Notes under the pieces: model-generated
The model's input: the letters and a program-made list of their open reading frames with translations, nothing else
The model's database searches: none
What the model was told of the DNA's origin: nothing
From: Vampirovibrio sp.
GTDB lineage: Bacteria > Cyanobacteriota > Vampirovibrionia > Vampirovibrionales > JAJTHC01
NCBI GenBank assembly: GCA_024998755.1
Contig: JACEUU010000002.1
Span: 478,045-542,044, forward strand
Direction of reading: 5' to 3'
DNA length: 64,000 bases
Shown here: in pieces, positions 53,631-62,935 of the stretch
Position numbering within the stretch: the stretch's first letter is position 1
Layout: the number at the start of each line of letters is the position of its first letter
Program-made: the position numbers and the translations under genes

Positions 53631-54143
53631 TTATAGTTTACAACCTGCATTTGTGATGTGCTTGTTCCACGGTAGCTTCCCCAGTAGGGTGGCTAACATA
53701 CAAGTATTGGTTAGCCCTGCCATTAGCATGCCCACCCCTGCCATTACGGCTAAAATCCAAAGTGGTTTAAAAAACGTTCCCAACAATATCATCGTACCGA
53801 CAGTTAGTTGTACTTGTTGCATAATACTGAACCGGTTAGGCTGTTTAACCGTGGCGTAGCCCGCTTGCTTCCAGCCTTCAATACCGCCTTCTAGTAAGAG
53901 GAGGTTACTAAGCCCTAATTGTTCCAACTGGTTGCAGGCTTGCCCAGCCCTATTACCGCTACGGCAGCTGATAATCACCTGTTCCAGCCCTTTTAGTTGT
54001 TCAGTTGCTTGGGCAATTTGGTTGAGTGGTATATTTTGACTACCAGCAATGTGTTCTTGTAGGAATTCATCAGGCGAACGTACATCAATAATAGGCGGAT
54101 GGTTTTGAACGTTGATAGTTTTGGCGTTAATATAGGTGGGCAT
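53631..54143 (-). CDS. Rhodanese with C-terminal membrane domain (YgaP-like)
   Basis: 170 aa. Rhodanese domain with IDVRSPDEF and the active-site loop ISCRSGNRAGQ; the C-terminal half has two hydrophobic segments (LTVGTMILLGTFFKPLWIL, VMAGVGMLMAGLTNTCML), the DUF2892-type membrane pair of YgaP. Sulfur transfer at the inner membrane is the known activity of the family. Sits between the ArsR regulator (46 nt upstream) and the CoA-persulfide reductase. Confidence 0.88.
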   Translation of the reverse strand: MPTYINAKTINVQNHPPIIDVRSPDEFLQEHIAGSQNIPLNQIAQATEQLKGLEQVIISCRSGNRAGQACNQLEQLGLSNLLLLEGGIEGWKQAGYATVKQPNRFSIMQQVQLTVGTMILLGTFFKPLWILAVMAGVGMLMAGLTNTCMLATLLGKLPWNKHITNAGCKL

Positions 54144-54189
54144 TTTGTTTAGTTCATACTATAGGTTAGGGATAGAGTGGGTCTAATAG

Positions 54190-54480
54190 TTAGTCTTTGC
54201 AATAAATTTCTTGTAGAATAACTAACAATTCAAACATTCTGGGGTCTCTCACCCTGTAGAATACTTGGTTGGCTTCTTTCCGAGTGATGAGAATTTCTTT
54301 ATCTCTTAGCACACCAAGGTGCGTTGAAATGTTGGATTGGGTCGTGCCAATGGCGGTTTCAATTTGTTGTACATTGTGTTCGCCTTCTTTTAACAAGCAC
54401 AAAATACTGAGCCTTGTGGGATGGGCTAGGGCTTTTAAGCATCGACTGGCTTGTGCTATTTTTTCGGTTTTTACGGGCAT
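54190..54480 (-). CDS. ArsR-family regulator, likely persulfide sensor (BigR/SqrR type)
   Basis: 96 aa. ALAHPTRLSILCLLKEGEHN and the recognition helix TTQSNISTHLGVLRDKEIL are typical of ArsR repressors. Cys28 and Cys94 are 66 residues apart, the spacing of the two redox cysteines in SqrR and BigR; a third Cys is at 14. Metal-binding CxC in the recognition helix is absent. With two sulfur-transfer genes downstream this points to persulfide sensing. AGGAGGT precedes the ATG by 5 nt. Confidence 0.82.
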   Translation of the reverse strand: MPVKTEKIAQASRCLKALAHPTRLSILCLLKEGEHNVQQIETAIGTTQSNISTHLGVLRDKEILITRKEANQVFYRVRDPRMFELLVILQEIYCKD

Positions 54481-54501
54481 AAATAACCTCCTTTAAATAT
54501 T

Positions 54502-54530
54502 AATATATCAGTATATTTTGATATTGTCAA
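54502..54530 (-). promoter_or_regulatory. Sigma-70 promoter with overlapping operator for the persulfide group
   Basis: Minus strand: -35 TTGACA (54530-54525), a 17-nt spacer, and -10 TATATT (54507-54502). The inverted repeat AATATA-CTGA-TATATT covers the end of the spacer and the whole -10, so a bound repressor would block transcription. The ArsR start codon is 22 nt further on. Confidence 0.7.
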
Positions 54531-54622
54531 GTAATTTGCTGATTTTGCCTTAGTGGTTTGCTTGCGGTAAAATGGGGTAGTTCATTATTCCCCTACAATT
54601 TACGAAGGAATTCCCGCACCCT

Positions 54623-57145
54623 ATGAAACTTTCACACCACTGGCTTGCTGACTATATCAATCTTTCCGCTATTTCCCCCCAAGCCTTAGGCGAAGCCCTA
54701 ACAGGGGCAGGCTTAGAAGTGGAAGGGGCAATCCACTACACTGGGCCTCGGTTTACAGGGGTTATTGTTGCCAAAGTTGAAGCCCTCAACCCCCACCCCA
54801 ATGCCGATAAATTACGGTTAGTAACCGTCAACCAAGGGGCGGAATTAGGCACAACCCAAGTAGTCTGCGGTGCTCCTAACGTAGGCGAGGGGCAGTTTAT
54901 CGCCTTCGCCCAAAACGGAGCAACCGTTTATAGCCGTAAAACCAGCGAATGGTTTACCCTCACACCCGCCGTTATCCGAGGCATCCCCAGTGAAGGTATG
55001 GTTTGTTCACTAGAAGAATTAGCCCTTGAAACCCAGTATGCCCAACCCGATGGCGGTATTTGGGTACTAAATGAGTTGGTTTCAGATGCCCACTTGGGGC
55101 AACCGTTGATTGAAGCCCTCAAATTAGGCGAAAACGCGGATGCCGTGCTGGAAACCGCCCCCACCGCTAACAGAGGGGATTGGATGAGCTACATTGGTAT
55201 GGCTCGGGAAGTTTCAGTGTTGTTTAACCGCCCAATTGACCACCCAAAAACCCTTGAAACCCTTGGTGTAGCTGAACACCCTAAGCTCAAAATTTCCCTG
55301 CCAGATGCCACTGTTTGCGAATACTATAGTGGAGCGGTTATTTCCGGCGTTAAGGTAGCCCCTTCCCCACAATGGGTGCAACAACGCTTGGCATCGGCTG
55401 GAATTCGAACGATTAACAACGTGGTGGATGTTACCAACTTCGTGATGTTGGAATTGGGGCAACCGCTCCACACCTTTGATGCAGATTTATTAGGGCTAAC
55501 TGGCACGGTTGGTGTACGTTTAGCCCATGCAGGCGAAACCTTGGCGTGTTTAGATGACACGACTTACACGCTGACTGAACAATCCGTTGTGATTACCAAA
55601 GATGATGAACCTGTAGCCCTCGGTGGCGTCATGGGTGGGGCTTCAACCGCCATCCATGAAGGGTCAACCACCGTGTTTTTAGAAGCAGCGTGCTTCCCAA
55701 CTGCCAGCACTCGGCGTTCAGCTAGAAGTGTAGGTATTCGCACGGAAAGTTCCGCTCGGTTTGAACGAGGAGTCGATGCAGGTTCAGTGCAAACCGCCAT
55801 GCAACGGGCTATTTACCTATTACAAGAATGGGCAGGTGGCACGGTGGTTTCATGGCAAGCCGTGGGCAAAACGACGGTTGATGCCGTTACCGTACCACTG
55901 CGTTTAAGCCGGTTGGAAGCCCTCATTGGGAAACCCTACGAAACCGAAAAAGTGCAACAATCATTACAAGGTTTAGGGTTTGGCGTAATTGCTTCAACCG
56001 AAGGGGTTTTAAGCGTTTCCGTGCCCTCCTTCCGCCAACGGGATGTGCTAAAAGAAATTGACTTAATCGAAGAAGTGGTGCGAATTGATGGCTACCAAGC
56101 CGTACCCGAAAGTTTGCCCGTCACCAATCAAACCGTCAATCGCTCCAACCGTCAACGATTATTAGGGCAGTTTCGGTCTGTTTTATGCGGGTTAGGCTTA
56201 AGCGAAGTAATGACCACCAGCCTAGTGGGCGATGCCCTTTTGGCCGATGTCGGCTATCCGCCCGACGACGCTTCATTGGTGAAATTATCCAATTCTCATA
56301 GTAGCGAACATATGCTATTACGCCAAAGTGTGATTCCCACTTTATTAGATGTAGCAAAAACCAACCTAGCCTATGGTGAAGATGCCCTATGGGTCTACGA
56401 ATTAGGACGTTCCTACTTTAAACGGGGCAAAGCAGGACATAAACAAACCGGCGTTCAAGAAAAACTCAATCTAGCCATGCTAATTGTAGGGCAACCCAAA
56501 GCAATCGGTTGGCAAGCCAAATTAGCGACCACTACAGATTTTTACACCCTAAAAGGCTTGCTAGAAGCCTTCCTAGGAAGATTCGGGTTTTCAGTCGATG
56601 CCCACGCCCTCAGTTTTGAGCCGATGGCGGGTGAAGCTGGTGTGTTTCATCCTGGCCGAAGTGCCAGTTGCGTTTTAACCGATAAGAAAAAGCCCCTAGC
56701 TGTATTAGGGCAGGTGCACCCCAGCATTCAAAAGCAATTAAAAAGTAAGCAACCCCTGTTTGTGTTGGAATTAGATGCGGATTTATTGCTCAAAACAATT
56801 GAACAACGCATTGCCACGCAAGCCACGGCTGAACCTTCGATTATTTCGCTTTCACCCTACCCCGCTATGCATAGAGATATGGCGTTTTCCGCCCCAACTA
56901 GCCTTAGCCATCAAGCCGTGTTAAGCTTCTTGGAAAGCCAGCAACAGCAGGTGTTTTCCGCCTTGAAAACCGTTCAGTTATTTGATGAATATCAAGGGGC
57001 TGGGTTGCCAGATGGGCATCGTAGTTTGGCATACCGCTTTACATGGCAAACCAACGACCGCACGCTGACCGATGGTGAAGTAGATGGCTGGATGACCCAA
57101 CTTCGTACTCAGTTTGAAGCCCAGTTAGGGGTGGCATTGCGGTAA
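54623..57145 (+). CDS. pheT: Phenylalanyl-tRNA synthetase beta subunit
   Basis: 840 aa, full length. N-terminal tRNA-binding EMAP domain (KVEALNPHPNADKLRLVTVN), the B3/B4 editing region, B5 (VPSFRQRDVLKEIDLIEEVV), the catalytic-like core, and the C-terminal FDX-ACB domain (SLSPYPAMHRDMAFSAPT). AAGGA precedes the ATG. pheS, normally just upstream, is not here; the gene stands alone. Confidence 0.96.
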   Translation: MKLSHHWLADYINLSAISPQALGEALTGAGLEVEGAIHYTGPRFTGVIVAKVEALNPHPNADKLRLVTVNQGAELGTTQVVCGAPNVGEGQFIAFAQNGATVYSRKTSEWFTLTPAVIRGIPSEGMVCSLEELALETQYAQPDGGIWVLNELVSDAHLGQPLIEALKLGENADAVLETAPTANRGDWMSYIGMAREVSVLFNRPIDHPKTLETLGVAEHPKLKISLPDATVCEYYSGAVISGVKVAPSPQWVQQRLASAGIRTINNVVDVTNFVMLELGQPLHTFDADLLGLTGTVGVRLAHAGETLACLDDTTYTLTEQSVVITKDDEPVALGGVMGGASTAIHEGSTTVFLEAACFPTASTRRSARSVGIRTESSARFERGVDAGSVQTAMQRAIYLLQEWAGGTVVSWQAVGKTTVDAVTVPLRLSRLEALIGKPYETEKVQQSLQGLGFGVIASTEGVLSVSVPSFRQRDVLKEIDLIEEVVRIDGYQAVPESLPVTNQTVNRSNRQRLLGQFRSVLCGLGLSEVMTTSLVGDALLADVGYPPDDASLVKLSNSHSSEHMLLRQSVIPTLLDVAKTNLAYGEDALWVYELGRSYFKRGKAGHKQTGVQEKLNLAMLIVGQPKAIGWQAKLATTTDFYTLKGLLEAFLGRFGFSVDAHALSFEPMAGEAGVFHPGRSASCVLTDKKKPLAVLGQVHPSIQKQLKSKQPLFVLELDADLLLKTIEQRIATQATAEPSIISLSPYPAMHRDMAFSAPTSLSHQAVLSFLESQQQQVFSALKTVQLFDEYQGAGLPDGHRSLAYRFTWQTNDRTLTDGEVDGWMTQLRTQFEAQLGVALR

Positions 57146-57175
57146 AGCAGTACATCACCCCATGAAGTCTAAAAT

Positions 57176-58015
57176 TTATCGTTTAGCTACAGAAGAGGCG
57201 GTAAACCGCTCTGCTTCTAGTTCATTCAAGCGTTCGCGTACAAACTCACTATGGGAAGAAACCGGCTTCAACCGTAAGTACTGTCCATAATATACACAAG
57301 CAGACCGATGCTGACCCGAAAAATCTAACGTAATGCCTAACCCTAATATCGCTTTGGGGTACTGTGGCATTAAATTTAACACTCTAGAAAACCCCTCCTG
57401 AGCCTCATCGTAACAGCCCAATTGCATACAACATCCTGCCCAATTATTTAGTGCAGGTAGCCAATCTGGGTTAATGGCTAATAGGGCTTCATAGTAAAGC
57501 TTTGCCGTGTCATAGGCTTCCTGTTTTTCACTAACGACGCCTAAGCCAAACCAAGCCTCAAGGCATTCATCGTCTCGTTTAATGGTTCGTTGATAGTAAG
57601 TTTTAGCTACGTCTAATTGGTCTGTATCTTCAGCTAATTGTGCTAATTTCAACCAAACGGTTGCTTCAAACGGTTTAGAAAAGGCTAATTGTTTTTGCCA
57701 AGAAAACGCTTCGTTTAAACGTGCTGCTTTTTGAGCAATTTCTACTGCCCGCATTAATAAGTGTTCGCTGGGGAATGATGCTGAACCTGTAATTAACTGT
57801 TCAAAACAATCAGTTGCCGCTTGCCACTGGCCTGCAACACAATAGGCTTCAGCCATAAGGCTTGCTTGCCTTTGCGTGATGGGGTGCTTTAGCCCACGTT
57901 TTTCAAATTGAGGCACTAAAGGACTTTTTATGGTTAATGTGTGTGCTGCATTAATGGTGAATGATTTTGTTGGTGCAATAGCTGAGTGTGCCGCCTGTTG
58001 AGGGTGGTTTTGCAT
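57176..58015 (-). CDS. TPR-repeat protein
   Basis: 279 aa with about five TPR-like helical hairpins, e.g. ATVWLKLAQLAEDTDQLDVA, CLEAWFGLGVVSEKQEAYDT, WLPALNNWAGCCMQLGCYDE and KAILGLGITLDFSGQHRSAC. No signal peptide, no membrane segment, no catalytic domain. Probably a protein-interaction module. Convergent with pheT. Confidence 0.8.
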   Translation of the reverse strand: MQNHPQQAAHSAIAPTKSFTINAAHTLTIKSPLVPQFEKRGLKHPITQRQASLMAEAYCVAGQWQAATDCFEQLITGSASFPSEHLLMRAVEIAQKAARLNEAFSWQKQLAFSKPFEATVWLKLAQLAEDTDQLDVAKTYYQRTIKRDDECLEAWFGLGVVSEKQEAYDTAKLYYEALLAINPDWLPALNNWAGCCMQLGCYDEAQEGFSRVLNLMPQYPKAILGLGITLDFSGQHRSACVYYGQYLRLKPVSSHSEFVRERLNELEAERFTASSVAKR

Positions 58016-58499
58016 GGATGGGGGTCTCTCTCTTTTTTTCTATTTTCTCTCTGTTAATGGGCTTATTGCCAAATCCGTTTGTTTTCTTAGTTTAGGCGGT
58101 CAGCAGGGTGTAGTGCCTCCATCTAGGGGCGTACACTCATTTGAAGGTCTAAGAATTCCATTTGGATAGTTTATACACCCCTTTTTAGAGGTTGAGATCA
58201 CCTTTGTTGGGACGATTCATGAATCATCCGAGGGTGTTGATATTGATGCATCTCATCTACGAGGAAAAGCTACTCACCCTTTTTTACTGTTTCGCAACAA
58301 TTTCGCAACAATTCATTCAGATGACGTAGCAGGTGTCGATATTATTAATATGAACCTTAACTAACGAATGAACGCACTAAAATAAACACCTGTCTCAATC
58401 GGGAGACTTGGAAAAGACAATTGCATAGTGGAAGATTTAATTTTTACCTTTAAACCAAACACCGTTTCAACTAAAAGAGAGAGAAAAAAACAGAGAATT
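58016..58499 (+). other. Gene-free region, possible small RNA
   Basis: About 480 nt without a credible gene. It contains the TPR gene promoter side, a direct repeat TTTCGCAACAA (58287-58310), and a hairpin GTCTC-AATCGG-GAGAC (58392-58407), and it runs into the plus-strand terminator at 58500. No plus-strand gene lies upstream within reach, so a terminated noncoding transcript is possible. Confidence 0.35.
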
Positions 58500-58535
58500 G
58501 CTCCGTCGGTTATTACCCACGGAGCTTTATTTTTT
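58500..58535 (+). terminator. Strong plus-strand intrinsic terminator
   Basis: GCTCCGT, a 12-nt loop, ACGGAGC, then TTTATTTTTT. It may also act on the minus strand for thrS, whose stop is 17 nt away, but the T-run favours the plus direction. Confidence 0.75.
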
Positions 58536-58551
58536 GCAAAAACTAAATACC

Positions 58552-60447
58552 CTAATAAACGTCTACAGCGTCAGGCGATGGAGCGGTCTCATCTTGGAAG
58601 AATAAATCTGAAAACGTTTGAATTTCAAGCGTTATTTGCTTTTCATCCACTTCCTGTTGCAAGGTAGCCATAAAATCTGCTAACGGCAACACCTGCTTCG
58701 CACCCACATGGTACCGCCGAACAGAAACGGTTTTTTCTTCCGCTTCACGCCCACCAACTACCAACATAATGGGGATTTTCTGCATTTCACACGCCCGCAC
58801 CCGATAGTTGACACTATCTTCCGCTTCCACAATCGGACGGAAACCCGCCGTTTTCAGCGTTTTAGCTACTTCATTGGCATAGTCTAAATATTGTTCAGAA
58901 ATAGGCAACACCGCCACTTGAATAGGGGCTAACCAAGTGGGAAACGCCCCACCAAAATGTTCCACCAAAATACCCATAAAGCGTTCAAAACTACCAAAAA
59001 TAGCCCGATGAATTACAGTTGGGCGTTTTAATTCGCCATCAGCATCAACGTAATTTAAGTCAAACCGTTCTGGTAATTGGAAATCCAACTGGAACGTACC
59101 ACATTGCCATTGACGCCCTAAGCTATCCCGAATTTGAATATCAATTTTCGGCCCGTAAAATGCCCCTTCACCCGCTTCAATAGTAAAGGGTCGCCCCGTA
59201 GCTTTCAGGGCTTCTGTTAGCGAAGCTTCCGCTTTATCCCAAACCGCTATTTCACCCATGTAATTTTCTGGGCGGGTTGAAAGGCTCAAGGTATAATCCA
59301 GCTTGAACAAGGCGTAAACCTCATCTAACATTTTAAATAAATGCGAAACTTCGCTTTCAATTTGGTCTGGCTTAGCGAAAATATGGGCATCATCTTGCGA
59401 GAACATCCGAGTCCGCATCAGCCCGTGCATGGCACCTGTAGCCTCATTACGGTGTAGAATTTGCCCTTCCGCAATACGCAATGGTAATTCTCTGTATGAG
59501 CGTGTTTTACTTCTGAAAAACAACATCGTATCGGGGCAATTCATCGGTTTGATGGCATATTCCGCTTCACCCTCTTCATTGTTAAACACAAACATATTAT
59601 GCTGAAAATGTTCCCAATGCCCCGAAGTTTCAAACAATTCCTTTTTATAAAGAATGGGGTTTGAAATTTCCACATAGCCGTAGCGTTCCAAGGTTTCACG
59701 CCAGTAGTTTTCCAATGTCCGCCGAAATTTCATGCCTTTCGGGTGCCAAAACGCCCCCGCACCCCACGGGTGAAAGCTAAACAAATCCAACTGAGGCCCT
59801 AAAACCCGATGGTCGCGTGCTTTACTGGCTTCTAAAAATTCTAAATACCGTTCTAAATCTTTGGGTTTAGCCCACGCCGTACCCGTAATACGAGTCATGG
59901 TAGGGGTTTCTTCCCCATGCCAATGCGAACCGGCTAAATTTTGCAGCTTGGTGCTGGCACAAAGCCCCGTATGTGGCACGTGCGGGCCCGCACATAAATC
60001 GACAAAGCTACCACACCGATAAAGTGTTACTTCTTCAACGATCAGTTTTTTAAGAATATCTAATTTATGCGGTTGGTTGGTGGCAGTGAAAAAATCAACC
60101 GCTGTAGCGATGGGCACACTGGTTACTTCAAACGCTGAAGCCTTGCCCACGACGGTTCTCATTTTGGCTTCAAGTTCGGCTAAATCTTCTTCTTTAAGCG
60201 GGGTATCGGTTTTTACATCATAGAAAAACCCCGTGGCTGTAGCGGGGCCAATGGCTAATTGAACGTCTGGCTTTAGTTGTTGGAGGGCAGCGGCTAGCAC
60301 ATGAGCCGAAGAATGCCGAACCCTGTGCAGTTGTTCTGCGGGGGAAAGTTTTTTGTATGCAGACCCATCAACAGCAGTCCAGCTAAGGGTATTGAGCCAA
60401 TCAGTAGCGGGTTGGGTGAAAGGGGTGGCAGTCGTCATCATCATCAT
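58552..60447 (-). CDS. thrS: Threonyl-tRNA synthetase lacking a TGS domain
   Basis: Charges tRNA-Thr. I start at the first of four ATGs (60447), 631 aa; the frame opens 16 codons earlier without support. The editing domain begins almost at once (HRVRHSSAHVLAAALQQL), so the usual N-terminal TGS domain is absent. YRCGSFVDLCAGPHVPHTG is the editing metal motif; FRRTLENYW, MNCPDTM, GLMRTRMFSQDDAHIF and GSFERFMGILVEHF are class II catalytic motifs, with the anticodon domain at the end. Confidence 0.95.
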   Translation of the reverse strand: MMMMTTATPFTQPATDWLNTLSWTAVDGSAYKKLSPAEQLHRVRHSSAHVLAAALQQLKPDVQLAIGPATATGFFYDVKTDTPLKEEDLAELEAKMRTVVGKASAFEVTSVPIATAVDFFTATNQPHKLDILKKLIVEEVTLYRCGSFVDLCAGPHVPHTGLCASTKLQNLAGSHWHGEETPTMTRITGTAWAKPKDLERYLEFLEASKARDHRVLGPQLDLFSFHPWGAGAFWHPKGMKFRRTLENYWRETLERYGYVEISNPILYKKELFETSGHWEHFQHNMFVFNNEEGEAEYAIKPMNCPDTMLFFRSKTRSYRELPLRIAEGQILHRNEATGAMHGLMRTRMFSQDDAHIFAKPDQIESEVSHLFKMLDEVYALFKLDYTLSLSTRPENYMGEIAVWDKAEASLTEALKATGRPFTIEAGEGAFYGPKIDIQIRDSLGRQWQCGTFQLDFQLPERFDLNYVDADGELKRPTVIHRAIFGSFERFMGILVEHFGGAFPTWLAPIQVAVLPISEQYLDYANEVAKTLKTAGFRPIVEAEDSVNYRVRACEMQKIPIMLVVGGREAEEKTVSVRRYHVGAKQVLPLADFMATLQQEVDEKQITLEIQTFSDLFFQDETAPSPDAVDVY

Positions 60448-60614
60448 AAAAAAAGAAAGTCCTTCAGGTTTAAAAGATAAGTCCCACACTAACAAGCGGC
60501 AGGAAGCTTACGGTATTTAACTAGAATAAGACAAACGCCAGTGGTTGGTCAAGAATGAGGTTTTTACAGATTAATCGCTTCGGTCTTTCGCTGGTTGGTT
60601 TGTCAGCATCTGTG

Positions 60615-61538
<924 letters not shown>

Positions 61539-61621
61539 GGTAGGATTTCCTTTGGTAGAAAAATAGGGATTTGGATTTAGCCTTATGGTACGAACGTTAG
61601 AGTTCGGGCATCTGTTCAAAT

Positions 61622-61736
61622 GGCATCCCTTGTAAAACGGTGCTAGTGATCTTGCTGACAATCGGTTGTTTGGAGCCGAGGGGAATGGACGATCGACTAG
61701 CACCGTTTTGTTCTACCAACACATAAGGGGATGCCT
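61622..61736 (-). ncRNA. Candidate bridge-RNA region of the IS110 element
   Basis: The noncoding leader has nested inverted repeats: GGCATCCC at the element end with GGGATGCC, then AAAACGGTGCTAGT (61634-61647 on the plus strand) perfectly complementary to ACTAGCACCGTTTT (61696-61709), around a 48-nt loop. IS110 elements encode a bridge RNA in a terminal noncoding region; position and structure fit, but the target and donor loops were not assigned. Confidence 0.4.
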
Positions 61737-61913
61737 GTTTGGGCACCCCCCGACACCCCCCACAAATTCAGGGGCAAGCCCCTAAAAACCCCCGAAAAAA
61801 CACCCCCCTATGCCACAAGGGCACTGACGGGGGGATGCTTTTTTCGCTCCTTTGGTGGACGGAACGCGTCGCCGCAGCAGGGCAAAGGCGATGGTCGTTC
61901 CTACTGGTTGGTA
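61737..61913. repeat. Dispersed repeat, second copy (split by IS110 and IS630)
   Basis: The segment ACCCCCCGACACC ... CCACAAGGGCACTGACGG ... ATGGTCGTTCCTACTGGTTGG matches 39262-39438. Its left part is at ~60561-60611, before the IS110, and its right end (CGCTATTTAATCG) follows the IS630 at 62845. Confidence 0.75.
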
Positions 61914-61980
61914 TAGCTGTTCCAATAATTATTGAGCTATAATAAGGAGGATAACGTTCACGAAAAAGGAGGATTCATCT

Positions 61981-62313
61981 ATGGCATATAGCGTCGATTT
62001 AAGACAACGAGTCGTTGATTGCATCAATCAAGAAAAAGAAACACAACAAGCCACCGTCATCCGATTCAAAGTCAGTCTCGCCACCGTCAAACGATGGCTC
62101 AAACGAACCTGTCTCATCCCCAAAAAACCAGGGGCAACCACCGCAACAAGCATCGACAGAAACCAACTACTCGCCATACAAAAAGCCAACCCCAGTGCCT
62201 ATTTGGACGAATTGGCTCTCTTGCTCGGTTCTAAAAAATCCACCATCTCCTACAACCTCATTAAACTCGGCATTAGCCGTAAAAAAAAGCACGCTCTACC
62301 GAGAACGAAGTGA
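61981..62313 (+). CDS. IS630 type 2 orfA, copy 2
   Basis: 110 aa, identical to copy 1; HTH half ending just after the A8 run. Confidence 0.85.
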   Translation: MAYSVDLRQRVVDCINQEKETQQATVIRFKVSLATVKRWLKRTCLIPKKPGATTATSIDRNQLLAIQKANPSAYLDELALLLGSKKSTISYNLIKLGISRKKKHALPRTK

Positions 62314-62827
62314 AGCCAAACGCACAGTTTATAAGCAGGAGATAGAACCGCTAACGCCCGCCAGTCTTGTGTTTGTGGATGAATGTGGGGTTGACCGTAG
62401 AAGCGTTGAACGCTTGTATGGTCGTTCCCCTAAAGGTGAACGGGTGCAGGAGGAAATTAGTGGTCAACGCACCGAACGTACCTCTATTATAGCAGGGTTA
62501 CAGGGTGGAAAGCCATTAGCCCCGTGGTGTTTTAAGGGCTATTGTAATACCGAGGTTATTTTGACGTGGGTTGAACATGAGTTGTTACCGAGTTTAACGG
62601 CGGGGATGACGGTCATTGGGGATAATGCGAGTTTTCATAAATCTTGGGAGATTCAACAGCTGATTGAATCTGCGGGTTGTCGGTTGTTGTTTTTACCGCC
62701 TTACAGTCCTGATTTGAATCCGATTGAGCGATTTTGGTCGGCGTTGAAGGCGAGAATTCGTCGGTTACTAACCGATACCTTATCTTTAGATGAAGCCATT
62801 GACCAAGCCTTTAAAATGGCTCAATAA
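62015..62827 (+). CDS. IS630 type 2 orfB, copy 2
   Basis: Catalytic half; homology starts near 62282. D-D-E residues in FVDECGVD, VIGDNASFH and LNPIERFW. The CGVDRRS Asp, changed to Gly in copy 1, is retained. Confidence 0.8.
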   Translation: MIASIKKKKHNKPPSSDSKSVSPPSNDGSNEPVSSPKNQGQPPQQASTETNYSPYKKPTPVPIWTNWLSCSVLKNPPSPTTSLNSALAVKKSTLYRERSEAKRTVYKQEIEPLTPASLVFVDECGVDRRSVERLYGRSPKGERVQEEISGQRTERTSIIAGLQGGKPLAPWCFKGYCNTEVILTWVEHELLPSLTAGMTVIGDNASFHKSWEIQQLIESAGCRLLFLPPYSPDLNPIERFWSALKARIRRLLTDTLSLDEAIDQAFKMAQ

Positions 62828-62882
62828 CTTTTGGAACAGCTATACGCTATTTAATCGTTTAATTTATATCAGTGGATGTCAA

Positions 62883-62907
62883 CTTGGTTTTCTGGCAAAC
62901 AATCAAG
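62883..62907. repeat. Single 25-bp palindromic unit
   Basis: CTTGG-N15-TCAAG with central TGGCA, one mismatch from the CTTGA-N15-TCAAG units of the arrays at 22.6 and 35.3 kb. Lies 28 nt beyond the recQ stop. Confidence 0.6.
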
Positions 62908-62935
62908 TTTTTTGGTGGCTTTTTATTAAAATCTA

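Larger units (their letters stand above)
61914..62842 (+). mobile_element. IS630-family element, type 2, copy 2
   Basis: 929 bp, ends TAGCTGTTCC / GGAACAGCTA, TA duplications at 61912-61913 and 62843-62844. Nearly identical to copy 1 at 19377-20305. Confidence 0.92.

Noticed and set aside
58428..58667. 79-aa plus-strand open frame
   Set aside because: It reads through the intrinsic terminator at 58500 and into the thrS coding region; no ribosome site or homology.
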